This document shows positions 40,653-53,461 of a stretch of DNA of 64,000 nt, one piece after another (positions within the stretch are counted from its first letter, which is position 1; every line of letters starts with the position of its first letter). The stretch is from Dictyophora rubrovolvata (lineage: Eukaryota; Basidiomycota; Agaricomycetes; Phallales; Phallaceae), in NCBI GenBank assembly GCA_029959195.1, contig CP114123.1, positions 1,364,001 to 1,428,000 on the forward strand, in the 5' to 3' direction. A program made the position numbers and the translations under genes. The notes below the pieces were generated by a model. The model was not told the DNA's origin, made no database searches, and saw only the letters and a list, made by a program, of their open reading frames with translations.

Positions 40653-40909
40653 GGTAGTAGTTGTGGTTGTTGGTTGAGTTCGGCAGGAGCTTCCGAGCTA
40701 AGCTTGTGACACGAGCGAAGTGTGTGACATGACGCAAAGCCGTGCGGCTTCATTATCGAGCGATCACCCTTTTCGTCGTTGAGTCAAAGCTCAACGGCCC
40801 AGAGCTGTTAGAACTGGGGTCGTTGTCTGATATTTCATTCATTTAATTTATTCTAATATCATTCTTGAACCTACGACGTCGACACCCCCTCTTCTGAGCT
40901 TTCTTCATA
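40653..40909. promoter_or_regulatory. Divergent promoter region, ISY1 and DUF4203 gene
   Basis: The two start codons are 257 nt apart and diverge. A GTCAAAGCTCAACGGCCCAG stretch and CAAC-rich leader are present; no TATA box is obvious. Confidence 0.4.
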
Positions 40910-42662
40910 ATGACTGCTGAATCACCAAAACCCTCCGATATCACTTGTGAGATTCTATGTATACGTATGACTCCTCTGTTCCTGTACTCATTAATTGTAA
41001 CACCGTAGTACCCTCAATTATATCTGGTCATGCTGATTTGGTTTATGCCGTGCCTTTACTTCTCGTTTCCCTTGTATTGACGTTCGCTGGCGCATTCTTA
41101 ACTCTCGATCGTACTCGAAGCTTCGCGTCGAAACAAAGCGATGAAGAGGCTGTTGTGGGAATTTCTCCATCTTCAACCAAATCCAAACTTTTCTCATGGT
41201 GGGTATTTGAAGGAGGTGTCGGTGGATTATGTGGTGCTTGGGCATTCGCTGGTACGACTTTCATACATGCGTTCTTCTAAAATCGGTCCTGATAATATGG
41301 ACATAGCGCAATCTGTTACTTTGATCACTCTCTTTCTGGCCAATCAAACGAGCTCTGCGCCTCTCTCGACAGCTGAATTTCTGGTTGTATACCTCATGTC
41401 CTCGACTCTTTGCACTCTACTAGCTGGTCGCTTCAAATTCGTGGCACTGATATCCATTGGATTAACTGGTGGCTTCGCATTTGCTATGATACTGTCCGTT
41501 GTACTCCATCCTTCTCTTGTTACCCGTCAAGTCTTTGTCGCATTATTCACTCCTCTTACCGCCATCATGTCGTCTCTTCCTATAATTCGTACCCAACATG
41601 GTGCTCTCCGCTTCGCCTCTGCATCATGTGGAAGTTTTGGTGTAGTAATATCCATCACGTTCTTGGCACACAACTCTTCGTGGCAAAACGTTTGGGAGCG
41701 ATTATGGTTACCCTCTAGCTTGAATGATGATTGGGGGACGGGTGTCGAACACGGATTTAGTGCCTTAGCTTGTCTGCTATTGATTCTGGGCACTGTCTCG
41801 GATTGGTTTTTGAATAGAACATTTGGAGAAAATCCTGATGAGGTAATTGCTTTTCCTCTGAATACGCATATTCATTCCTAATTGTTCAACATAGAAGTGG
41901 AATGCGTATCTCTCCAAATACTCGAAGAGTGTTTCCAATGCCAGCGACCGTGCAGGGTTTTTTGAGCATAGCAAGGGTTGGTGGGAACGGCTCTTCCAAC
42001 GTAATAGTGGTTCGGGATTCCCTTCAGAGTCTCCTAAAACACCGGTTCCTCCGGCACCGCGTCCCAAACATCATAAGAAGAAAGACCGGTCGAAGCGTTT
42101 CAAAGTCCAATTTCGTCCACTCGGTGATTACTCCGATTCGGATTCAGAGTCTGAATTTGATGACAACTCCGCTCTCAATACGCCACACGAAATGCTTTCG
42201 CTGCCATCTCGACCATGGTTGCACAGTCCTACTTCACCATCTTTGTCGGGTCCCACACTGTATGGTAGTGACGATGAATTGGAAAAATTACGTCCATCGA
42301 AAAACTACGACATCAGTATTGATTATGATTCAGACTCGCAAGATATAACGGACACTCACCGTATTGCGTTACCTTCTCACCGTGACGAACCGGGATGGAA
42401 ACCAGGTTTTCTCAAAAATCAAGAACCAACGGCACCTGCACCTGCACCTGTACCTGTATTCGGAGCAGTCCCGATGACACCTAGCCTTCTACGAGCAATC
42501 GATAGGATTAGGGTTGCTCAGTCGGAGGTTTACCCTTCCGCGGTACGTTCCTCATCGTCGCCGACTCTATCGACATCGCCACCTCGTGAGGTGCCACGAG
42601 AACATGACAACAAATGGCAAACTTTTTGGAACAAAGTTCACCACCAATCCTCACAGACGTAA
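40910..42662 (+). CDS. DUF4203 (TMEM198-like) multi-span membrane protein
   Basis: Starts MTAESPKPSDIT at 40910. Introns at 40944-41008, about 41251-41300 and 41842-41894 keep the frame. The membrane half reads LVYAVPLLLVSLVLTFAGAF, WWVFEGGVGGLCGAWAFA, AEFLVVYLMSSTLCTLLAGR, FVALISIGLTGGFAFAMILS, ALRFASASCGSFGVVISITF and ACLLLILGTVSDWFLNR: six or more hydrophobic spans, with the Gly-rich pattern of DUF4203. After FGENPDEKWNAYLSKYSKSV comes a ~230-residue cytosolic-looking tail rich in Ser/Pro/Asp, with a PAPAPVPV repeat from a CACCTG microsatellite near 42436. Function is not known; a membrane location is inferred. Confidence 0.8.
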
Positions 42663-42876
42663 TTCTATTTGCTTATTTACCATCAATTTTGTACTTCACG
42701 ACTTTATGACGAGTTACGATACATGCTACGACTTCCATTCTGTATTGAAAAAAAATTTTGTATTGTTACCACGAGAAATATATTCCCCATTATAATAATG
42801 GTACAATAGGACTGCGAAAAGGGTATGGCTTAATCGATGACAATCATTAGTAACGTCTCTTAAGGTACCACTAGAA

Positions 42877-45800
42877 TTACATTTCCATGATGTCATTATC
42901 TTCTGGCTCTGCTGTGACAGGATCTTCAGTCCATAATTCTAAAAACTGAAAAAAGAATTAGTTGAAATGCAGTTAACTGAAGCTTAATTGAGACGAACTC
43001 TAGCTGTTTGAATAATTGCGTCGTCTTGCGTTCTTACAGGCAGTACAGCATAAGACATTTTATCCCAGAGCAAAGGTATTTCTTTTCGTTTGACAACAGG
43101 CTTATCGCCAATGGCGCTTTTCTTTCCAGGAGCCCATTTAGAGCATTTACTATCGATCGGAATAAGCATTTACAAAAAATAGTAAGAAACACAAACTCAC
43201 TCTTCAGTTAAACCGTACAGTGTTTTCAGGTGTGATTTCAATATTAAGATCAGTCCAACTGCGACAGAACATCGAGCCAGAGCAATGGGATCGGTAGGCG
43301 TCTTTTTGGGTTTTACGATTACATCTACGTAAAGCAACCTTAAAAACAGAACGACGCGAAACCCGCGGAAAAGTTACCTTCGCCCACTACAATATTTGGA
43401 TCCGGCAAGGTCTTGTTAGTATTATTATGTGCATCCTCCGTCTATACCAAATGAATGAGCAAGCGATTCCCAAAAAGATAAGAGGTACGCACTAGCTGAG
43501 ACCCTAAATCATACCCTTCATCGTTCAACGTCGTAGGCGCAATGGTTTCCACTAATGCCATCCCCACCACCGATAATACGGAAGTGAGGTGTCGGATCAC
43601 TGTGAAAACTTCTTCCTGCGTTTTATAGTCAAATGCCGAAATGTTTTCTGCTATGTAGCGAACAAAATCAACATCGTCCTATGGGAGACGTTTGACCAAA
43701 TAGGCGTTATGAATATTGTGTGACATACCTGGGTTAGCGCAAGTTCTGCTGGATCAAGATCAAACGCTCTCATCAATGTCTTCAGGAAATCTTGACGTGT
43801 TACGCGCTTCTCGCGTACAAGAGTGTACCATCTATGTAACAGCGCTGTAGGATTTGGACTCAAACGATAGCCTAATAGACACAGTAAATCACTGTCATCC
43901 ATCACAATGGAATATACCAACCTTTAACACTTCCCGGAGTCATCTTCCGTTGATAGTTGAAGGAAGCTCGTGCGCATTCAAGATGCCGGGTGTTCATTAG
44001 AGAATGGTGCTTGTTATAGAGAATGGCATGTAGGCCACTACTCCTGTTGCTTAAATAAGGATTGGGACTAGTTTCTAAAGCTACAATGACAGGGAGACAC
44101 TATGTCACAATTAAACAACGTGCTAACAAGTCAAGAAGCTTGAGTGGTATGACGAACCTGTAAAGGGTGTGCAAGACCCTGTTTAACCGTGAAGCCTAAG
44201 ATGTCAACCGCGGCAGACTGCATTTGGACATTTCGTGCAGTGGCTGCTTCTAGGATTTGAGGAAGATATCGCTGAACGATAGCGGAGCTAACCCTATTCT
44301 CATCTAAGCATCCGGATTGTGACGGTGAAAACTAGAACCAACCCTGAATCGGCAAAGCCCACGGTATTGCCTACAAGCTCTTCTAAATTGACTTTTGTTT
44401 GCGTAGTCTTTGTTTTGTCAATAGCTACAAAAATGTTACCAACATAACGTGGGCGGGATTGACCAAATGTTACCTTTTTCATGGGCCGATTGCTTCACTG
44501 CTTCGGTTATTAAGAAATCTTGCATAATTTTCAACAGTCGCCCTCGAGCCTCTTCTTCGGGAGAAGCAAAAATAGCATCCATAATGGTCGCCGAAGTATT
44601 CAAAGTCATGAGTGTGGGGTATGCTCGGAACAGGAAGCCTTGAACGTTTCCATAAATAAGCATGCGCATACAATACACAAACGGGAGCCATACCAAGACA
44701 GTCCAGGAGACGAGCCCGCACTGTAGGATCAGTGAATTTCTCATGCATGCGAAGCATAACGTTATATATATGTTCATTTATAGAATCCTAGTTAATATAT
44801 AATTAGATCGGCTAGTAGATGAACGAAAGACATACCCTCGAGATGGATGTGAGATCTGCTGCAGGCACTAGGTGCAGGTTTAATGAATGCTAAAAAAGAC
44901 CTATAAATACATACCTGTCCCATCAGCTCTTAGTTTATCGAAATTACAATGCTCGCATAGGAGGGCAGCGATAAAAACCTGCAAGTTCATTTTCTTTTTG
45001 GTGGCAGGATCCATTGGCTGACCGGCAGGACGAGCGAGGTGCTCTCTCATACGGGCTAATTTGGTCGGTTAAGTCGAGAGAATGAAATCAAATAACCAAG
45101 CTCAAACCATTGCAAGACTTGAGTAGGGCCACCAGAAGGTGAAAATCATGCGTAAGGTACTGGACCACGCTGCAGATGCAAGCAACACTTTCTTGTAAAG
45201 TCTAGAGCATTGAGACATAACACAATATTCATGTACACGAGAAAAAAGGACATACTGCTACCCAGTTTGGACCACTAGGTTTAACTAGCATTTGCTGCAA
45301 AATAGTCTGCAGTTCATGAGCGAACTTGGTGGCAGTTTTCGGCATCCCGGGTGTACAGGTCCTGAAAATCTTCAGCAAATAATCCGAGGTCAGTTGCTCT
45401 TCCGCCTATTCAAATATTAATATCAATATGTTAATTGAGGAAAATAAGCAGACTGTAGTTGCATTTTTCAGGTATGGCAATAGGGTAGTTGCTTGGGGCG
45501 TCGAAATGATTGCTGGATGAGCTGATACGAATAGATAGATCGTTTTAATGCAGTTGACAACGGTAAAACCGGGCAGTTCTTGATCATCTACAAGGCAGTC
45601 GATTAGCTCGTTTCCGATTTCCATATAGCGATCATGCAACAACTGCGCCTCCTTTCCTTCCTTATCCGCAATAACCTGCTACATAATGAGCATGATGAGT
45701 ACTTAGCGATAGCAGGGTGCTGACTTTATGCAATAGATCTTCCAAAGGGGACTGACGATCTCGAAATTGCGAAGAAACTCCCATGATAACAGAAACCTTG

Positions 45801-48800
45801 GCAAGAAGTTGAGCTTTCCCGCTCATGGGACTAGTATCAGCTGGTCCAGCTGACTTCGTGGGTGTTGATTCTTGGCCCTCGACCGCACCAAACCATATAT
45901 CTTCAATAGTTTTCATAGCCAGGTCCTATAGACATGTTACTCGGTAAATATTCTAAGTGATATTATAACGCACCCTGACAGATTCATCCTCGTCGTTCAT
46001 GCGAAGAACCAGTTTGGTACATACATCGACACGTCGTTCCTGTTGAGAAGAAACTTGATAGAAAGTTCTCAACAGTTTGATAACGCGTTTGCGAACCGCT
46101 AAACCGGTATCCTAGTTGAGATAGCTGAAATTTAACAAACCAAAAAAAACCAATCAATTTTCGTACAGCAATACGGTCAGCGATCTGCTCATAATATTCT
46201 CCGGCAACTTCGGGTATTGATGCGACGTATTTTCCAATGAGTTCCACTGCAGCATCTCGCACCTGAGGAGAGCTGTCCAACAAATGGGCCTCGATTGCCT
46301 TGCGTACATTTGCCTACTTTTTCGTCAGTAAGGATACCAACAGCGGCTATTGATTTTATTTTACGTGTCCTAGTATACCAGGGTCCGCCGTGACAATTTG
46401 TCCTAAAGCTCGCAGTGCTTTGGTTCTCATAAACACTGCAGTCGCATCCAAAGAGACAAGGATGACATTAAGCATGGCATCAAAAGCATTGCTCAGACTT
46501 TGCGTTGTACCGAGTTCCTCAGATAGGCGATCGATGCGCGTAACATCCTCTTGGGACCTAGACAGACTGTGAAAAAAATCGACACCCAAAAAGCACGCAA
46601 TTTACCCAATATCAAAAACATCGTGAGCTGCCTCTTTCCATACGTCTCTGAGGGCATTTTTAATAGCTTCTGCCAATTTTGAATACTCGTTGCGGTTACG
46701 ATCATCTCCCTCCGCTCGCTTCATCATAGAATTGCACTGTAATAAAGCATTGGCTAGGTCATGGCCCCAGGTCACAGCGAGAAGTTCACGGGCGCTCTAC
46801 AGAAATTTGAATCAACTATTGCATGTATACTTTCAATCTTACATCACAAGCTTGATCCTCCGATGCACGCTTGGAGAGATGGTTTGATACGTCTTGATGA
46901 ATGGCTATCAGCTTTTTGAGACGAGATAGATCATTTTTGGCCATAATCTGTAAGGGTCTTAAGCGCGGAATAACATATATACTTCAGCGGACGAACGCTT
47001 TCCAACCCCTTCAGTCCATCTCGTCGTTCATTTCCTTCTGTCTTTCGGAACTTGTTGCTACTCGTAACTATTTTTGAAGCAATGATTCCGAGATGATCCA
47101 AAGCAAGAGTTTTCGCCGCATTATTGTCCGCATTATTCGCAGCTTTGTCCGATAATGAGGAAATCTAATGGGCTATAAGTCGTGGTCAACTAATAATTAG
47201 AACGCAGTTCCTTACCATATATCCACAGATAATTTTGAGCAGAAGGGCTGCACCAGGCCATTCCGGCCAGTATAAGACTGTTAGCAAGTCAGATATGAGA
47301 TTATCAAAAATAGCACGATATTCTGCTTCGTTAGAACTTTTTGTCGCTTTTCCTTTCCCAGACCTAGTCAGGTAAATATTAGCGAGATGCAGTACCCCTG
47401 GCGTTTCGTAAAATTCACCTTTGCGTCAGAAAAAGGACGATAGTCTTTGCGGCCTTAGAAGCCGAGTCCAGCCCAGTGGTGTACAGCTGAATTTCCTGAT
47501 TGTTCGAGTGAAAAAAAATACCCGAAAAACCCCGAGCTGAACTTACCTCATGATCTCTCTCGTTTAAGAATGGTTCGTTAAAGTTATGTTGACTTGCGTT
47601 TTGACTTTCAGGTTTCATGACAAACGACTGCTGGCGACTGAGAGAAACGCGTTTAGCCTTCAACCGAACGTCGTGTACAGACGTCTGCACTAGCTGCAGG
47701 AGAAGTGCGGAGACAGTATGGATAAAGCGGCCATCGCGGAGCCTGCAAAGTAGAAAGAAGCTCTAAATCAAACTAATCGACTCCTTTAAACATATTTACC
47801 TAAATTGACCGCTCTTCTGTTTCAAATCTGGCAGCTTGATAAGAGAAGTAAGAATTTCCTCTATAATCCAGGAACGCTGATCTTCATGATTCGCGAAAAT
47901 CTAGAAAAGCCAGACGATCAACAGAGAATCACAAATGCAAAACCTCACGCTTACACTTCGGATCAAACTTAATGCTTCTAATCTGAGAGCTCTCATTGCA
48001 CCTCTTCCGCCAAGCGTATTCAATACCATGCTGTTACCACTATCCCCTTTCTTGCTTCGACCCTCAACACCCGGATCAACGACAAAAAAGGGACCGATAG
48101 CAATATACACAGCTTGGATGACAATAGAGTCCGACATAGCGACTTCAGAGCCAATCAAGGCATTGATTCTTGGAAAGACGGCTGTGATGGCTTGAAACGT
48201 ATTTCGAATCGAATCTCTGTAGAATTGGCAAGAAGGATTATTCGACCTGGCAACGTGCAGGAGAAGGGGCGAGTAGTTCATATGAATATCCCCAGCTATC
48301 CCAAAAGAGACTTCTACGAATGGATAAATTACTTTTATTAGTTGATTTTTTACGGCAGATAAGCATGATGTAATAAGTTCCTCAGAATATAGCTGTATGA
48401 AATTAGTAGGGTACGAAACGAAATAAGCTTTCCATACCTGTTTGGGAAGTTTGTCAGCTGCTAGGAAAGCAATGCAACAATCAGCGGCGAGCACGCTCTC
48501 CAAAGCTATCTCAAGGAGTTTCTCCATCTTTTGAAGGTTCTCTTCTGTCAACACATCTTCTTGTCCTTCATTCTCTGCGTTCTCCACTTCACCATAAATT
48601 GGTTCTGATCCTTCCTTGTCTTTGCCTTTGGCCGATTTACCCTTGGTGTTTTTTTGAGTTCTCGGTTTCTTGTCACCGTTGATCAGCGGAACGTGTCCGA
48701 AAGGGTCCACAGCTTCTCCTGCCTTTACGCTTCGTTCCAGGATCTTCAAAATTCTGTTGAGGGACCCCGTTTCCACCTCAGCTAATCCGCCAGTTACCTT

Positions 48801-50387
48801 CCGCGGCGCATCCCGAGACAAGCGTACACGCTTACGAGGCCTTGCGACTTGGGAAACCAATTTGGTCAACTTTCGTATGATTGGAACGGCAAGGTAAGGA
48901 TGTGCGGCCTCTGCAGTATGGATGGAGAACCATTCGTGAGGAATGGAAGAAACACTTGTAGATATGTCTGCTGGAAGCGAATCCTCATTTTCAAAAATAT
49001 CATCGATAAAAGCAGTTAGCTTTTCCAGGGGAACTAATGTTGTCAAATGTTGGCCCAAGATCATTTGGCACTAAAAGAAGGAATGAATACCTCGATCATC
49101 CCTATCACCGGTTCGCTTCCCACTACTTTTGCTTACACTCCTTTTAACTGAACCTTCTTCGTCCCATTCGCTATCAGGCGGACTGAACCCTCCAAGATCC
49201 TTCGATGAAGGAGCTGATTTGGAGCGACCTGAAGTACTTGGAGTAGAGAATCCTTTCGGTGGGTGGGGGATTTCAACGCCCCAAAAAAGTTTCTTAGGCC
49301 TGATTGTGCCACCCGGGGTGAGTTGATCGGAAGATGTGGATGTCTGGGAGGATTGTCGTGATATAGCAATGGATAAATTACTAGAATTAGTACGCTTGAG
49401 ACTGGGAGATACCAGCGGAACTGGTTTTCTTTTGCGAGGGGTGATAGAGTCGGACCCACTTGGGAGAAAAGCGAGAGGATCTGGACTTGATGTTATGGGG
49501 GTGTTTGGCAATTTCGAAGGTGAAGTAGAAGGGACAATTGTTTCCACAAAGGGGTGACGAATAGCTAATGGGTCTGGACTTGATAGCGTAGAGTCCGGGT
49601 CTGAAGGTTTGATCGGCGTTTTGAATTCCGATACCGACTGCGGGGGTGGCGTCGAGGGTCTGACTTTGGCGTCTGAGGTAACAGGCGGAGGTTGGTGTAC
49701 AGGAGTGATAGGTTTGTTGTGTTGGTACGCAGAAGACAACATGGAATGAGTTTTATGCGGATCGCCGAGAGCCATGGCAATCGACGAAGAGGATTGATTA
49801 ATTGGAAGCCGTATATGTGAGCTCGAAGCTGAATTTGACGAGTAGGATGACACGTTCCATGGATTTGAGGAAGGAGGAGGGAATGGTCTGCTCAATGAGC
49901 GTTGTGAGCGCATACATACGTTTTGTAAAAGAAAAATGCAATCACACTCGCCTGCTAGTTGGGAGAATGTCGATATGCGCGTTCTGCATTGAATCCCAGG
50001 ACTGACCCGCTATTCCAGAGTAGGACATGGTCTTGAGAGAGTCGTCAGGGTATTCTGAGTAAGGAGGCGGGTTCACAGGAGGCTGCGGCTGGTAATGTTG
50101 GTCTTGAAGGTAAGACGAAACAGGTGCGGTCATTGTCACCGTTTCAATGCGCCTCGTTACTAGATGCACATTCAACCAGTGATAAACAAAAGGAATGAGG
50201 AGAACATTCTACCATTTACCGAAGCCGTCGGGAACGAATATTCAGGGAAACCAGTTTGAAGATCAGTTAGTGACGGGTTAAACGGCTGATTTTCAAGCGC
50301 ATATGAACGATTTGCCTGACTAAAGTACGTATTTTGCTGAGATTCTTGTTGCTGTCGATGCTGTCTGTGATACCAAGCACGGTCCAT
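42877..50387 (-). CDS. SCC2: Sister chromatid cohesion protein SCC2 / Nipped-B (cohesin loader)
   Basis: The HEAT-repeat subunit of the cohesin loader, which acts on chromatin. About 7.5 kb with many short introns. It starts [20 protein letters not shown] at 50387. The first ~450 residues are disordered, Ser/Pro/Gln-rich, with repeated SPDPLA motifs (49913-49071). The conserved body begins near 49064 ([18 protein letters not shown]) and includes [60 protein letters not shown]. Family hallmarks follow: [20 protein letters not shown] then [28 protein letters not shown], and [20 protein letters not shown]. It ends [20 protein letters not shown]. Exons could not all be fixed by eye, but no disruption was seen. 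Confidence 0.88.
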
Positions 50388-50958
50388 CGCTACGAGCAAC
50401 TTGCAATTTGGCTCTTTATAGAGCGCGGTGTGCGCGTTGCGGAGTTTTAATTCCCCCGTCCGTAATCTGACTCAGACGTCTGTCTGTTCAAGTGTTTACA
50501 GTTTCTGAGTTTTCTATATAATATATACTTTTCTTTCCCTAATAATATCTTCTGGTCTTTTGACGATTTTTACTCTTTTTGATTCAGCCCGCGCGTGCTT
50601 TTTGCGATTGAATGTTCCACCGATCTGGAATATTGACAGGCTTATGGATTCAGTGATTGTTGCAGCTTGGTTGCAACACGGTAATATTCTTTTCTGGTAG
50701 GTCTCTCCAAGGCTAATCCTGACATTTCGTGTTGTGTCTTCGGTTTTATATCTTCTTATACCAATGGTTAATTCGTCGTCAAACACTTTTGGCCCGCCCC
50801 CGGTTTAGGAGGTGATCGAATGTGCTTGCCACAAATATCTGCAGCCTTAGGGGGTGGCTTGCATTTTGGCTCCCGCCACCACCGTCAGTCTGCGTTAGAG
50901 AAGACGGTAGTTCAATTCCGGCTGTACTGTAGCAATTACTGGCCGCTTTGTGGCTCAA
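50388..50958. promoter_or_regulatory. Divergent region between SCC2 and an F-box gene
   Basis: GAGCGCGGTGTGCGCG near 50427 and T-rich tracts to 50600. No ORF is supported. The upstream part of the F-box mRNA may lie here. Confidence 0.4.
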
Positions 50959-52563
50959 ATGGACGCCCAAGGCTTGTTATATGGCCTAGCCAACAGAGAC
51001 CGCTCACAGAAAGACTTAAACGAATCCCCGGGAGATAGCACTTACCAACAGCTTGCAGGAAATACATCTCTTTTTGACGGTACGTATGTTTAGTTCGCTT
51101 TTCTAGCATCTCACTCAGCATATACTATTCCAGTTTCTCCGATTCGGAGTCTTCCCACCGAATTGCTGACCTCGATATTTCTTGAGTGTCTACATTGTAC
51201 AGGCTCTACAAACAAACATCCGACCACGCCAATTACACTGAAAAAAGTCTGCCGTTCATGGAAATCTATCATCTGTGATCTACCCGATGCCTGGAAGAAC
51301 CTTAACCTGCATCAATACTCTTTCGCAGATCTAGAGAGCGTCATGAATGATTACTTTCGCTATCGAGGACAGCATGGGCTGAAGGTGGACATTTCTATGT
51401 ACAGCGACATTGAGCACACCTATCCTTCTAAACAAATGAAACCTCTCGATATTATCCGAGACAATTTCAGATATTTCGAAACGATTACCGGACGTATCAA
51501 CCCCACAGTGCTACATGAGCTGTTCGGAAGAGAATATGAGTACGATATGGCCACCATACGCACTCTGGACCTGGAAATATCATCATGGAACTTTGGCCAC
51601 AAGCCCCCATTTCTCTGCTCGCCTAGCTTTCAGCTGGAAAATATGGAGACTTTGAAGCTCTATAATCTTGGATACTTGTTGTATAGTTCGAACGTCAAAA
51701 GCTCCCTTCCTTTCCTAAGTCTCCTTTTCTTAAATGGCGATCACTCGGACTATTTGCTAGATCATTCTATGATACTCACAATCCTCTCGGTGGCTTGTAA
51801 TCTTCAAGAATTCTCCTGGACCCCTAGTCAAGATTCCGGTGAAAGGCCCCTTGTGACAGCAATCGAACTACCCAAGTTAACAAAGCTTCACGTCAATTTG
51901 CGACCATTTTCTGCTGATATCACTCCAATAATGATTGCATTAGAAATGCCTCATCTAACGGAATATCATATTGATGGCTACGATCATTCTATGACGGACG
52001 ACTATATACATCTAACGCTGGTCCATTTCATCTCATCTCGCGGAAACTGTATCCAGGAATTGTCCTTGAATAATCTCCCCATAAATTCAGAAATCTGGGA
52101 ACAGCATGCACACTGCATGTCTAACCTAAAAAGCCTCCAGATCGAGGGAGAAATCGGAGACAGATTTTTTCAGTGCTTAACCGACAGTTCGACTTGCCTC
52201 AAACTCCCCGAGTTAGAATGTTTAACAATGTCCAGACGCGTCTTTAGTGACGAGGAACTAGAGCTGCTCTTGGAATTTGCGAAAAGTCGGAAGGACGCAA
52301 TCAGGAATTGCGCTCGATTGAAGACACTGCATATCAATTACACAGCATGTGATAGCCCGAGCTATTCTGAATTCCAAAGCCTTGCGAGCGAACATATGGG
52401 TCTCGACTGGCGGGTGGGTTTGCTTCATTTAGCACCGCAAAACCGGAAGACGTTAGGTTCGTTGACTCGACATATTTCAATGTACAAGCTAACACAATTT
52501 TGTAATTGCAGACATACATTTTATGCAACCACCCCAACGCGGACGTCTGGCAAATGTTTCTAG
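50959..52563 (+). CDS. F-box protein (516 aa)
   Basis: Two exons, 50959-51079 and 51134-52563, join in frame. Exon 1 gives MDAQGLLYGLANRDRSQKDL. The F-box begins at the junction: VSPIRSLPTELLTSIFLECL, then TLKKVCRSWKSIICDLPDAW. F-box proteins are substrate receptors of SCF ubiquitin ligases; agaric genomes have many. The remaining ~400 residues are a divergent LRR-like region with alternating hydrophobics (LKLYNLGYLL, LPKLTKLHVNLRPF, LPELECLTMSRRVF). Near the end, an alternative intron at about 52459-52512 (GTTCGT to TTGCAG) would replace the last residues and move the stop to 52619. No substrate can be inferred. Confidence 0.8.
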
Positions 52564-53461
52564 GTTCACAACTGTCGTGCACACCAGCCAGCAGTGCTTC
52601 AATGACGCGTACACATAGACGTTCGAGAACCTACAGCCCCGCTTTTTAGGTATTCCAGTCAGCTGTTAAGTATGCGGACTCGGAATTCCACGCAGCAACG
52701 AGAATAAGGCAACGTCCTTTAGAACTATTTCCGACACTGGCGAAAAACTCATGAAACAAGATGACGGTGTTACAAGTTGTTGTGCTTTGGCTACTTCATC
52801 CATCTTTACTTTCAGTAGAATAATGAAGAATGGACTTTTCTTTACAAATCCCATGACAAACAAATGCAAAGTTCCTCTAATTATGTATCCTTACATCTAT
52901 CTTCCTCCCTTTCATGGAAACGAGTTTGTGAATCGGACTTCATCAATTGTCCAAAACACGCGTTCAGATATTCACGCATGGTCATCCGCAATCTAAGCTG
53001 ACAATATAAAATTTCCGTCAAATTCAATGAAGCAGAATAAATGACTTAGTGTTATCAGGTTAGACGTGTTACCTCATCTGATGGATGACTACTTCAATTG
53101 TTGTAGAGGTAACCAGAATAAATAGGTCAACCAAGGAAAACGTTTTGCGAAACTGGAACGTCTCAAGTTCCGTGCACATGGTGAAGGTCGGATACTCATC
53201 TCGCATGAAAGAATAAGATTAGTAATTGGTCAAACTCGCGTTCACTTTAAATTACTTGGTCGGATGCTCACAAAATGTATTTATGCAATGATACGTCATC
53301 TGTTTTCATCTAGCGATGTCGACCATAATAAAGGAACGATACACTAACCAATGATCAACAGCGTCTATAAGACCATTAGAAAAGAATGCGAAATTAGACC
53401 CAGCATTACATAACATAAAATAAGGATGGTAAATGCGAAATGAAGGGGAATCCGATGTTTT
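52564..53461. other. Convergent intergenic region
   Basis: 3' ends of the F-box gene and the DEAH helicase. One short ORF (52751-52996) has no recognisable feature. No repeat seen. Confidence 0.6.
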